NCBI GenBank assembly: GCA_965370715.1
Contig: CBDUVQ010000030.1
Location: 1-10,800 of the forward strand
Origin: JAFCBV01 sp965370715
GTDB taxonomy: Archaea > EX4484-52 > B79-G9
Length of the DNA: 10,800 nucleotides
Direction of reading: 5' to 3'
In this document: one piece after another, positions 1 through 6,760 of the stretch
How positions within the stretch are numbered: the first letter of the stretch is position 1
Layout: each line of letters begins with the position of its first letter
Notes under the pieces: generated by a model
Database searches by the model: none
Told to the model about the DNA's origin: nothing
Seen by the model: the letters and a program-made list of their open reading frames with translations, nothing else
Made by a program: the position numbers and the translations under genes

Positions 1-545
1 ATATCTACAGCTCCCCCTGGTGAGAGGCTTTTGTGGCCTATAACCACAAAACCCTGTTTCATCAAATCTGATTCTGTTTTGCTTACATCGGCCATATTTA
101 CGGTCTGAATCTGTACTTGTGGTTCAGTTGTCGTATCTTCAGACGATCGCTTCACCACCGTGGTTCCTTGTGAACCAGATGGCTCTTCTGCAACAATCAA
201 GGGTCTGTCCGGAGACACGCCACCATACTTTTCAAGCACAGTGTTTATCTCTTCCTGGCTCAAGTCGCGGCTATAGTTGTAACGCACAACAAGACCACTT
301 TTATCACCGGGTTTTGGAAACCAGGATTGAACCTCCATCTTGTTTAATGCATCCCTGATATTCCAACCTTCTTGGGCAGTAGATACTGGTATGTCTCGCA
401 TGTCTGAATGCATTGCCATTATGTCCTTGAATGGTGGGCTTGGATCCCAAAGTCTCTGGGGGTTATTCTCTTCCATCAGTTGGGAAATTGGGTCTTTTAC
501 GAGACCTTTATTCCCAAAAAATAACTTTATCAATCTTCTTATCAT
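1..545 (-). CDS. Unrecognised protein, 5' part only (runs off left edge)
   Basis: An open frame of 181 codons starts at ATG 545 and has no stop before the window's left edge. The start is well supported: an AGGAGGA Shine-Dalgarno sequence (554-560) lies 8 nt upstream. The protein begins with a short basic, amphipathic stretch (MIRRLIKLFF) and has no clear signal peptide, so it is probably cytoplasmic or attached to the membrane surface. Residues about 60-110 look like a compact fold (WNIRDALNKM, then an EEINTVLEKYGG helix). Residues 117-160 are rich in Ser, Thr, Glu and Gln and look like a linker. A second segment begins near 165 (GFVVIGHKSLSPGG). I do not recognise the family. It starts 55 bp after the stop of the surface-protein gene on the same strand, with no convincing promoter between, so it is probably the third gene of that operon. 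I am fairly sure it is a real gene and unsure of its function. Confidence 0.7.
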   Translation of the reverse strand, partial: MIRRLIKLFFGNKGLVKDPISQLMEENNPQRLWDPSPPFKDIMAMHSDMRDIPVSTAQEGWNIRDALNKMEVQSWFPKPGDKSGLVVRYNYSRDLSQEEINTVLEKYGGVSPDRPLIVAEEPSGSQGTTVVKRSSEDTTTEPQVQIQTVNMADVSKTESDLMKQGFVVIGHKSLSPGGAVD

Positions 546-600
546 TTCTCTAGTCCTCCTTCTTATTCTATAGGAGTTGTTCATATTCGATACATGTGCA

Positions 601-1965
601 CTATCTTTGCTTTCGCATCAATAGCACCACCCCTGTAATTATGAACAGGGTCGTAACGGCTGAAAGGAAACCAGTGTCTTCAGTACTGCCTTCTTCCCAA
701 TCAGACTCTGTTTGTCCGTCGTCTTCTTCATATTCTGGTGCCTCATCAGGAGACAAAGTGTCGAAGCCGACAGACGTTTCTGTGCATTCTCCTTCAGTGT
801 CGCAAGATTTCGCGACAACTTCATAATAGGAGTCTGCTCTTCTGGGAGTCAAGGTAATGTTTCCATCGTTCCCAGCGATTTTCGTGGAGATTATTCTTTC
901 ATCATCCTCGTAATCCCCACATATTGTTATGAGGATTTCCTTTACTCGCCCTCGATCATCCCATGCTTTCACATAGAATGTATGTGGGATTTGGGCGTAT
1001 ACCGGTTCCACCCATTCAATGGTGATTACCGGCGGGTCATTTTTTGTGTCTTCCACATAAAATGACTTAGTCGCAGTGTCAAGGACACTCCCGTTGTAGC
1101 TCACGCTACCGGTGATCTCCATAGGACCGCTGTCAGAGAAACTTACATAACAATCATTACAATATTCTTGTCGTTCCCCTGTTTCCTGATTTTCAACGAC
1201 TAATGAATAGTCGCAAATTTCATCAGAACATGGATGTTGGATGATAAATCCAATAGATTCCCCTTCATCTATGCGGTCGGGAAAATCCAACTGAAGGTCT
1301 TTTGGGCTTCCGACACTAACTCGGAATTCCAAGGTGTCTGTCTGTCCTGCTTCATCTGTTGCAGTAATCAGGACTTCATAATTTCCTGGTTCTGAAGCAA
1401 ACAATGAAACAGTAAGTTCATCGTCATCTTCATCCATTTCTGCGACCTCAATACCGCAACAAGGTGTTATTTTGACAGAATACGAAATAACATCGTCAGA
1501 TTCCTCTGTCCATGCCTCCACGGTAACGGATGCCTGCTGAGGAACAGAAATCTGCTTGTTGGAGTCAATTTCTGACTCCTTATAAGGATCATAATAAATT
1601 ACCTGACCCTCAATTTCGGGAACATCGTTCTCGTACACGTGGAAACGCTTGTAAACAAGGTCGTTTCCATAGTTGGTCTCAACGTATAAACTTACGTTGT
1701 GGTCGCCTTCAGAGAAGGTGTGCACAAAAGTCTGCTCCGTTGAGATCAAAACTCCGTTGTCGTGCCACTCAATTGAGTGCTCGAAATCAAACAACTCTTT
1801 TGAGTCAGTGGCACTCAATTCCACCGGAACCCCCGAAAGAATTCCTTTTGATGGATCAAGATCCATCACTGCGTCGGGAGGATTTTGAAACTCTTCTCCC
1901 GAAGCAACTATGCTCATAAAGAGTATTGCCACCAAGAAGAAGGCGGCTCCTATTCTTTGAGTCAT
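601..1965 (-). CDS. Secreted, membrane-anchored protein with PKD/Ig-like domains
   Basis: The 454-residue protein has a signal peptide (basic MTQR, hydrophobic core residues 6-20, likely cleavage after ASG-23) and a long extracellular part. It ends in an acidic Glu/Asp/Ser-rich stalk (403-430), a membrane segment (about 432-449) and a basic RKQR tail. Residues about 28-111 look like a PKD domain (VPVELSATDS, then SIEWHDNG, then HTFSEGDHNVSLYV). Three further beta-sandwich-like modules follow at roughly 137-218, 224-305 and 310-402. Nine cysteines, several close together (C169/C170, C246/C251, C269/C272, C388/C394), suggest disulfides. There are potential N-glycosylation sites at N90, N291 and N369. 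Such proteins usually serve in the archaeal cell surface or adhesion, but the partner is unknown. The C-terminus resembles sorting tails of the PGF-CTERM kind without a clear PGF. A GTG at 1974 is an alternative start, but ATG 1965 lies 2 nt after the upstream stop and has GGTG about 6 nt ahead, so I prefer it. Confidence 0.8.
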   Translation of the reverse strand: MTQRIGAAFFLVAILFMSIVASGEEFQNPPDAVMDLDPSKGILSGVPVELSATDSKELFDFEHSIEWHDNGVLISTEQTFVHTFSEGDHNVSLYVETNYGNDLVYKRFHVYENDVPEIEGQVIYYDPYKESEIDSNKQISVPQQASVTVEAWTEESDDVISYSVKITPCCGIEVAEMDEDDDELTVSLFASEPGNYEVLITATDEAGQTDTLEFRVSVGSPKDLQLDFPDRIDEGESIGFIIQHPCSDEICDYSLVVENQETGERQEYCNDCYVSFSDSGPMEITGSVSYNGSVLDTATKSFYVEDTKNDPPVITIEWVEPVYAQIPHTFYVKAWDDRGRVKEILITICGDYEDDERIISTKIAGNDGNITLTPRRADSYYEVVAKSCDTEGECTETSVGFDTLSPDEAPEYEEDDGQTESDWEEGSTEDTGFLSAVTTLFIITGVVLLMRKQR

Positions 1966-1967
1966 CC

Positions 1968-2072
1968 TCAACACCCGTTTTCATCTACATCTGTTTCACA
2001 GATGCAATGCTGTACGAGGAGTTTGCATTGCGGACAAATCAAACCATCTGCCCTGCTTTCATATCCAGACAT
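1968..2072 (-). CDS. Small Cys-rich (zinc-ribbon-like) protein, 34 residues
   Basis: A 34-codon frame begins at ATG 2072, 5 nt after a perfect AGGAGG Shine-Dalgarno sequence (2078-2083). It ends in a TGA only 2 nt before the ATG of the surface-protein gene, which implies translational coupling. The sequence has CPQC (residues 13-16) and then HCIC (22-25), a CxxC-x6-CxC arrangement typical of metal-binding microproteins, plus a terminal Cys after an acidic tail. The same frame stays open upstream to an in-frame ATG at 2138, giving 56 residues. That start has only a weak ribosome site, but it would suit a short leader from the TATA box at 2178-2185. Function is unknown; candidates are a zinc-binding regulator or chaperone for the downstream products. 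The strong ribosome site, coupling and spaced cysteines argue that it is real. Confidence 0.6.
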   Translation of the reverse strand: MSGYESRADGLICPQCKLLVQHCICETDVDENGC

Positions 2073-2177
2073 TATTTCCTCCTGCTGTCTAACAGCATTA
2101 GAACGCCTAGTTTTACTACCGGGTACAGTAGTGTTCATCAATCAATACTACCTGCTCCATTATCCGATAAGCAGGAT

Positions 2178-2185
2178 TTTATAAG
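2178..2185 (-). promoter_or_regulatory. TATA box candidate for the small-protein/surface-protein operon
   Basis: On the minus strand this reads CTTATAAA. A start of transcription about 25 nt downstream (near 2155) would leave about 80 nt of leader before ATG 2072, or about 17 nt before ATG 2138. The site lies inside an AT-rich palindrome (GATTTTA, 4-nt spacer, TAAAATC; 2175-2192), so it could instead be the end of a transcript coming from upstream. It is followed by another inverted repeat (CCTGCT/AGCAGG, 2152-2175). Confidence 0.4.
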
Positions 2186-2189
2186 TAAA

Positions 2190-2398
2190 ATCTTCCTAGT
2201 CCCTTTCCAGAAGGACTTCAATCCCAACTTAAAAGTAACACTAGGATCGAAGTCTCATTTGTCTAAGCAGTGTCACACCCTTGTAACTCTGCTTGACATG
2301 CTTCGGGATGCTGAATAATCCAAAGGATTAATCCAACATAGTGCCCAAAAAGGACGAAGTGTTTTCTGGAAATATAATGCTGTATTTGTTAAAACACA
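2190..2398 (-). ncRNA. Candidate structured RNA or long structured leader
   Basis: No convincing open frame exists here, yet inverted repeats cover most of the stretch. Minus-strand hairpins are: GTGTTTT/AAAACAC with an inner AAATA/TATTT (2359-2397); AATCC/GGATT (about 2317-2330); a 16-bp stem with loop AGGG, one A-A mismatch and one bulged A (2260-2298); and AGTCCTT/AGGGACT (2198-2217). An alternative closing stem TCCTAGT/ACTAGGA joins 2194-2200 and 2240-2246. In two hairpins a pair that is G-U in minus-strand RNA would be a C-A mismatch in plus-strand RNA, which points to minus-strand transcription. The first hairpin begins at the start site expected from the TATA box at 2422-2431. I see no signature of RNase P RNA, SRP RNA or tRNA. 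No homology is claimed; the region could equally be the leader of the downstream operon. Confidence 0.28.
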
Positions 2399-2421
2399 AC
2401 TCTTGTTACTTCGAAGGGACG

Positions 2422-2431
2422 TTTTATAAAT
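2422..2431 (-). promoter_or_regulatory. TATA box candidate driving the structured region
   Basis: On the minus strand this reads ATTTATAAAA. A start about 25-28 nt downstream falls near 2398, exactly where the first hairpin (2359-2397) begins. The core is nearly symmetric and would also read as TTTATAAA on the plus strand, but no open frame of useful length follows on that side. Confidence 0.35.
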
Positions 2432-2781
2432 GTTATGTTTGTTGTTATTTTGTCGTGATGCTTAGCGCTGTTTTAAAAGACATTCGAGTTGCCCAAACAG
2501 ATTAGAAAATGCGCATCATGCGCCTGCAAAATTCGATTTGTCCTAGAGGGATCCATAATGAAGTTATCATTAAGTAGTGATGATTTACACTATTTTCTAA
2601 TATTCTCTGAATGCATGAATTTGAAATTACGGAAACAAAAGAAAAAAACAAAATTCTTTTCATGAAACTTCCAGATTCAAAGAAAAAATAAAGTCTCGTC
2701 GTTTTTTGACATGGCTTATACGTTCATTTCGTATGAATGTGTGTACATACGTTTAAAGTTATCTGCAATCAACAAAGAAAT
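2432..2781. other. AT-rich intergenic stretch, no gene recognised
   Basis: This is the region downstream of ubiA. It has only very short frames; the longest, 53 codons on the minus strand (2502-2663), looks like chance. It holds a few small inverted repeats, such as GCGCAT-C-ATGCGC (2511-2523) and a cluster with CGTATG/CATACG near 2730-2752. No tRNA or other known RNA was seen. Confidence 0.5.
2633..2661 (-). terminator. U-rich tract, possible terminator of ubiA
   Basis: In minus-strand RNA this stretch is a run of U with few interruptions (A-rich on the plus strand), about 120-150 nt after the ubiA stop. Archaeal termination commonly occurs at U-rich tracts. A second, shorter U-rich run lies at about 2680-2690. 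Confidence 0.3.
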
Positions 2782-3588
2782 TCAACCCCCAACCAAAAAC
2801 GCCACAAGCGCAACCAGCATCGCAATCTTTGTAGTCTTCTGGTTCCTGTGCGCACTCTGAAACATTGATGCTATGAACAGCCCATCAGCCACCACAACAA
2901 TAGCAAGATACTTCATGCCAAAATACCCATAAGCATAAGGAAGAACACTCAAAACAATCGCAGCAATAATCGCAGCCTGCCCTGCAAGTGTTGCCTTTCT
3001 TTCACCAACCAAAATGGGGAGTGTCTTTGCTCCTGCTTTCTTGTCCCCCACAATATCCTCTATATCTCCGTAAATCTCCCTGCCAAGATTAGCGAAAAAC
3101 GACATTGCAATAAGGAGCCAGACAATTTCAAAGTCAAAGGTTATCAGCGCGCCATAAAGAAAGCTTGATGCTGCAAACCAGCTGTCAACTGTATTGCCTA
3201 CAAGGGCAATGGGCTTGAATTTCCATGCATACAGGAACTCAAGAACTGTGTTCAGGACAGCAAGGCCAAGCGCATAAATGTTTACAAGGCCTGCGAGCGC
3301 AATGCCTGCTGCAAAAAGAACTGCTGCATAAACTAAAGCGCTTCTTTTTGAAATCTGCCCTGAGGGCAAAGGCCTGTTTGGTGCGTTTATTTTATCGTTC
3401 TCAAAGTCATAATAGTCGTTCAGGATTATTCCTGCGCCTGATATCAGAAAAACAGAAAGTGCAAGAGATCCTATAAGAATCAGGCTTTCCATTCCCGCGC
3501 CCGATACAACAGCTCCTACAACAACTGCAAAAAGCGCAAGAAACCCGTTTGATGCACGAAGTATTCCCCAGTATGCGTTGATGTTCAT
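2782..3588 (-). CDS. ubiA: UbiA-family geranylgeranyltransferase (probable DGGGP synthase)
   Basis: This 268-residue integral membrane protein very probably adds the second geranylgeranyl chain to geranylgeranylglyceryl phosphate, a step in archaeal ether-lipid synthesis. The first Asp-rich motif is at residues 57-65 (NDYYDFEND), followed by NRPLPSG (71-77), a signature of this branch. The second, Mg-diphosphate-binding motif is at 175-182 (DIEDIVGD) and is followed by AGAKTLPILVG. Hydrophobic segments fill the rest, in keeping with the usual 8-9 helices, and the length is normal for the family. ATG 3588 lies about 26 nt from the centre of a TATA box (3611-3618), so the mRNA is probably leaderless and the gene has its own promoter, only 43 bp after the coiled-coil gene. 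Other UbiA substrates such as quinones are possible, but the motifs and length fit the lipid enzyme best. Confidence 0.88.
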   Translation of the reverse strand: MNINAYWGILRASNGFLALFAVVVGAVVSGAGMESLILIGSLALSVFLISGAGIILNDYYDFENDKINAPNRPLPSGQISKRSALVYAAVLFAAGIALAGLVNIYALGLAVLNTVLEFLYAWKFKPIALVGNTVDSWFAASSFLYGALITFDFEIVWLLIAMSFFANLGREIYGDIEDIVGDKKAGAKTLPILVGERKATLAGQAAIIAAIVLSVLPYAYGYFGMKYLAIVVVADGLFIASMFQSAHRNQKTTKIAMLVALVAFLVGG

Positions 3589-3610
3589 GTTAATTCATTG
3601 ACCAGAAAAC

Positions 3611-3618
3611 TATATATC
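3611..3618 (-). promoter_or_regulatory. TATA box of ubiA
   Basis: On the minus strand this reads GATATATA, centred about 26 nt before the ubiA ATG, which is the spacing for a leaderless archaeal transcript. Confidence 0.55.
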
Positions 3619-3631
3619 AGGTAAATAGACC

Positions 3632-6511
3632 CTATTTTTCTTCTTCATGCAACGGGCGCTGGTATGCCCTGTAGTGGCATATTTCACTGCCAGACTCTTC
3701 ATCAGGTAGCGGCGCTTCCTGCGGCACTATCACAGCTTCTGTCTCAAGAGAGCCAAATGATGTGGGAGAAGAAGACTGTGTGCGTGTTTCGCGCTGCCCA
3801 GGTTCACCATCCACTGGAAAAAGCTTACTCATTCCTTTCTCAAAGCTTTCTCTTGAAATAACACCCTGCCGAAAAAGCATCTCAAGCTCTTCAAAAGCAT
3901 CATCTGCTTTCTTTTCTTTTTTTGTGTTAACCAGCTTTTGTATGAAAGACTTGGACACAGAATTTCTTTTTGTTTTCTTAAGGCGATCAACCTTGCCACT
4001 CAAGTCTTCTATTCGGTCAGAATCAGTTTCCTGCACCCTATTGATTGCCTTCTCAAGTGAATCCGTCCTGTACTCCAGCCCGACAATCTTTTCATTATGT
4101 GAGTTCCCGCCTGCCTGCGCTGCATCGATCTCTTCTTTCAGTGCAGCAAGGATTTTGGTATCATCTCTATTGAGGTTACTGACTAACTTTTCCAGTGAGT
4201 CTATCTTAGAGTCACATGCCTCCAAATCATCTGCGCCTGCCTTGCTTTCAGCCATTTGCGCAATATCTTTGTTCAGTTTTTCAATAAGCGCCTTTTGTTT
4301 TTCAATATGTTCTGCAGTTTTTCTTGCAGATTCAAGAAGCTCTTTTCCTTTTTTGATGCCAAATAATTTGCCTAGTACAGAATTCTCTAATCTATCATCT
4401 ATCTTTTTCTTTGCTTGTGCCATTTCATTGTTTAATTGCCCGCAGGCACTGCTAACTGTGTTAAGCTGTTCTTCAATTCCAATTATTCTTTGAACAGGCA
4501 CGTTTTTCTTCACCTGCTCAATATTTGAATTTAGCTTGCCCATCTTCGCCTCATCAAGCTCAAGGCGTTCGGCAAGGTTTCCAAAAGACTCTATCTGTGT
4601 CTCAAGATGATTGATTTTTTCAATGTGTGCATCCTTTCCTTTCTTCATTTGCTCAAGCGACTCTTTCAGGTCGCTAAGATTTTTCGTGTCATCGGTTTTG
4701 AGTTTGCCGATTATGTCTTCGACATATTTTATGCGCGCCTCAACGCCTTTGACATCATTGGCATTGGCCTTATTGTTAACCATCTGCCAAAGATCCTGTT
4801 TCAGCTTTTCGACAAGAGTCAATTCACGGCCGAGCTGTTTATGAAGTTGTTCAAATGAGTTTATGCGCGCCTCAAGAGCATTGACTTTTTCAGCATCTTT
4901 TGCATTCATGCTTTCAAGCTCTTTTTTCAATGCGCTAATACCGGCCGCGCTATCCACGAAAGAATGGTTCGCACTCTTTTCAAAGGACATTAACTGTTCT
5001 TCAATAGTTTTGACTTTTTCGGCTGAAGCGCTTTTCTTGTTCACCTGTTCAAGGTTTGCATTCAGCTTCTCAATTAATGCCTCGTCTCTTTCAAGCCTTT
5101 CAGCCATCTTGTCAATAGAGTGCAGTATAACCTTTCCTTTTTTGATGCCAAACAGCTTGGTCAAGGGAGACTCACCAAGGCCTGTCTCCACCCGCGTCTT
5201 TACATGCCTTACATCATCCCTTAAATTTACAGCCAAAGTATCAACTACATCTATGCGCCCTTCAAGTGCCCTGACTTTATCAATAGATGCGCCCTGTTTC
5301 TCCTGCTGTTTCACATCATCCATCAATTTTTCAATATTGGCTTCATTATGAATAAGCTTCTCAGCCATTCTGTCAATGGTTTTCAGGCGCTTTTCAATAG
5401 AATTCATTTTTTCAGCAGGAGCAATTTTTTTCTCCAGCTGTTCTGTCTTTGCATTTATGTTCTCAATCATTATTTCTCCCTGATCAATACGGTCTGCAAC
5501 AGGCTCCAGGGACTCTATGCGTTCTTCAAGCCCTCGTATTTTCTCAACACTAACTTTTTTTTGCATCAATTCCAGATTCTTTTTCAGTTTGTTGATAAGA
5601 ATCTCGTCATGCTTGAGCCTTTCAGCCATTTTCATCCGGTCAATGAAGCTTTCGTCATGCTTGAGATGCTCAGCCAGCTCCTTGAAAGACTCCATTCTCT
5701 CTTCAGTTGCCCGAAGCTTCTCAACATATTCTCTTGTCTCAGAATTACTGCTTTCAGTGTCCTGCGAGAGCTTTCGGACAGTGTCTGAAAGCCCCCTAAC
5801 CTCAAAAGAAAAAGAATTTACAATGCGGTCAACTTCTGCCTTTACCTCATTTGGGACAACTTCCTGCAATATCTTTTCACCGGATGTTGCCATTTTTTCA
5901 AGGGATTTTACTGCGCGCGGGCTAAGCCTTTGTGCAAGCTCATCAAGTTTTTTCTCAAAGTGGCGAAAGCGCGCATCAGTTGTTTCATCCATTTTTTGAA
6001 GAGACCTGTCCACGACCCGCAGGCTTCTTGGAGCAGAGCCCTTCCCGAAAAGCGATCCGGATGCCTCTTCATCGAACGCACCCATGTCCCCGAAAAGCCC
6101 GTCCTTATCTTCAGAGCTTTTTTTTGATGCTTCAGTTGTTTCAGTGACCTTTTTTTCAAGATCCGGTATGCGGTCAAGAACCTTAAGGCGGTCTTCAATA
6201 GTTGCAAATTTTGAAGAAAGGTCATTTATCTGTTGGGGTGATACAGAAGGCTCCTTTTTCTGGGCAGAAAGCTTTTTTTCAAGAAGCGAGAAATCTTTTT
6301 TAAAATCACTTAATTTTGCATCAATTGCCTGCTCAATTGATTTAGGGTCAACTGTTGGTTGGGCGGGGCTTTCTACTTTGCTTGCTGCTGAAATCTCGAG
6401 TATTTCTGCAAGGCTCTTGTTCTTTTCCTCGAGGCTCTTTTTTTCGTCCTCAAGTTTCTTTAGTTTTGTACCCATGTCAGAGGATACAGTTTCCTGCGCA
6501 GCCATAGTCAT
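3632..6511 (-). CDS. Giant repetitive coiled-coil protein of the MinD cassette
   Basis: This 959-residue protein is almost entirely charged alpha-helix with no signal peptide or membrane segment, so it is cytoplasmic. Order: N-terminal coiled coil (about 12-40); a second coiled coil (58-130); a flexible Gly/Ser/Asp-rich link (135-165); a long rod (165-845); a short helical pair (about 871-898, FEELEMLFRQGVISRESF) resembling the SHOCT module; and an unstructured Ser/Pro/Glu-rich tail. Residues 323-820 carry a motif of the form EKhxxLExRIxSLE every 43-46 residues. KLFGIKKGK at 452 and again at 715 replaces two of these motifs, in register. The start ATG overlaps the stop of the upstream membrane-protein gene (ATGA, 6508-6511), so they are translationally coupled; a second ATG lies two codons on. 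I infer a filament or scaffold positioned by MinD, with no enzymatic part. Resemblance to SMC, tropomyosin or kinesin rods would be only coiled-coil similarity; there is no ATPase head. Confidence 0.85.
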   Translation of the reverse strand: MTMAAQETVSSDMGTKLKKLEDEKKSLEEKNKSLAEILEISAASKVESPAQPTVDPKSIEQAIDAKLSDFKKDFSLLEKKLSAQKKEPSVSPQQINDLSSKFATIEDRLKVLDRIPDLEKKVTETTEASKKSSEDKDGLFGDMGAFDEEASGSLFGKGSAPRSLRVVDRSLQKMDETTDARFRHFEKKLDELAQRLSPRAVKSLEKMATSGEKILQEVVPNEVKAEVDRIVNSFSFEVRGLSDTVRKLSQDTESSNSETREYVEKLRATEERMESFKELAEHLKHDESFIDRMKMAERLKHDEILINKLKKNLELMQKKVSVEKIRGLEERIESLEPVADRIDQGEIMIENINAKTEQLEKKIAPAEKMNSIEKRLKTIDRMAEKLIHNEANIEKLMDDVKQQEKQGASIDKVRALEGRIDVVDTLAVNLRDDVRHVKTRVETGLGESPLTKLFGIKKGKVILHSIDKMAERLERDEALIEKLNANLEQVNKKSASAEKVKTIEEQLMSFEKSANHSFVDSAAGISALKKELESMNAKDAEKVNALEARINSFEQLHKQLGRELTLVEKLKQDLWQMVNNKANANDVKGVEARIKYVEDIIGKLKTDDTKNLSDLKESLEQMKKGKDAHIEKINHLETQIESFGNLAERLELDEAKMGKLNSNIEQVKKNVPVQRIIGIEEQLNTVSSACGQLNNEMAQAKKKIDDRLENSVLGKLFGIKKGKELLESARKTAEHIEKQKALIEKLNKDIAQMAESKAGADDLEACDSKIDSLEKLVSNLNRDDTKILAALKEEIDAAQAGGNSHNEKIVGLEYRTDSLEKAINRVQETDSDRIEDLSGKVDRLKKTKRNSVSKSFIQKLVNTKKEKKADDAFEELEMLFRQGVISRESFEKGMSKLFPVDGEPGQRETRTQSSSPTSFGSLETEAVIVPQEAPLPDEESGSEICHYRAYQRPLHEEEK
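4052..5545 (-). repeat. Tandem 44-residue repeats within the coiled-coil gene
   Basis: The coded motif begins at residues 323, 367, 411, 498, 541, 585, 630, 674, 761 and 807. The steps are about 44 residues, with two steps of 87 where one unit is replaced by a KLFGIKKGK segment (DNA 5132-5158 and 4343-4369). The two KLFGIKKGK copies also share a 20-bp identical DNA stretch. The pattern from residue 411 recurs at 674, from 452 at 715 and from 498 at 761, a super-period of 263 residues (789 bp). This suggests growth by duplication of a six-unit block. Confidence 0.8.
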
Positions 6512-6735
6512 TGCCCTTTAGCATTCTTTAAAGAACTGCGCCTTTTGGAGAGTTCCTGCTCAAGGCCGCGCACACTTTCTTTCATGTCCTGCAGCTCAAG
6601 GCCTATGTTTCCCCCAAAATTAGCATTCTCCTGATGCTTTCCTGCTCTTAATTTTGTGTTCAGCCTATATATATAAAACAAGGCTGCGAGAAGCGATACA
6701 GCAAAAATAATGGCTAGTGCCTGATAAAAGTGCAT
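6508..6735 (-). CDS. Small single-pass membrane protein of the MinD cassette
   Basis: This is a 75-residue protein. Residues 5-23 form one membrane helix (ALAIIFAVSLLAALFYIY), followed by a basic stretch (RLNTKLRAGKH), which by the positive-inside rule puts the C-terminus in the cytoplasm. Residues about 46-70 (LQDMKESVRGLEQELSKR) form a short coiled coil that could pair with the rod protein encoded next. A GGTGA ribosome site (6740-6744) lies 4 nt before the ATG, 25 bp after the minD stop. The 3' end overlaps the coiled-coil gene by 4 nt. A role as a membrane anchor linking MinD and the rod is an inference from order, coupling and topology. I do not recognise a named family. Confidence 0.75.
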   Translation of the reverse strand: MHFYQALAIIFAVSLLAALFYIYRLNTKLRAGKHQENANFGGNIGLELQDMKESVRGLEQELSKRRSSLKNAKGQ

Positions 6736-6760
6736 AGTTTCACCAAAGATTTAAGTTCTG

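Noticed and set aside
1963..1974. GTG 1974 as the start of the surface-protein gene.
   Set aside because: ATG 1965 is 2 nt after the upstream stop, has GGTG at a suitable distance and gives a standard signal peptide.
1926..2318. A 130-codon plus-strand frame.
   Set aside because: It lies opposite the start of the surface-protein gene, the Cys-rich microprotein and the hairpin region, has no ribosome site, and its sequence looks random.
2577..2610. GTGATGA followed by CTGA, suggestive of a C/D box guide RNA.
   Set aside because: The 23-nt spacing is too long for one guide and no proper C'/D' pair follows.
2502..2663. A 53-codon minus-strand frame after ubiA with a hydrophobic start.
   Set aside because: Only a weak ribosome site, no domain-like pattern after residue 15, and a composition like translated AT-rich non-coding DNA; it also runs through the likely ubiA terminator.
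3762..4493. A 243-codon plus-strand frame, and others opposite the rod gene.
   Set aside because: Ser/Phe/Leu-rich products are the expected antisense reading of Glu/Lys-rich coiled-coil codons; the minus-strand gene explains the region.
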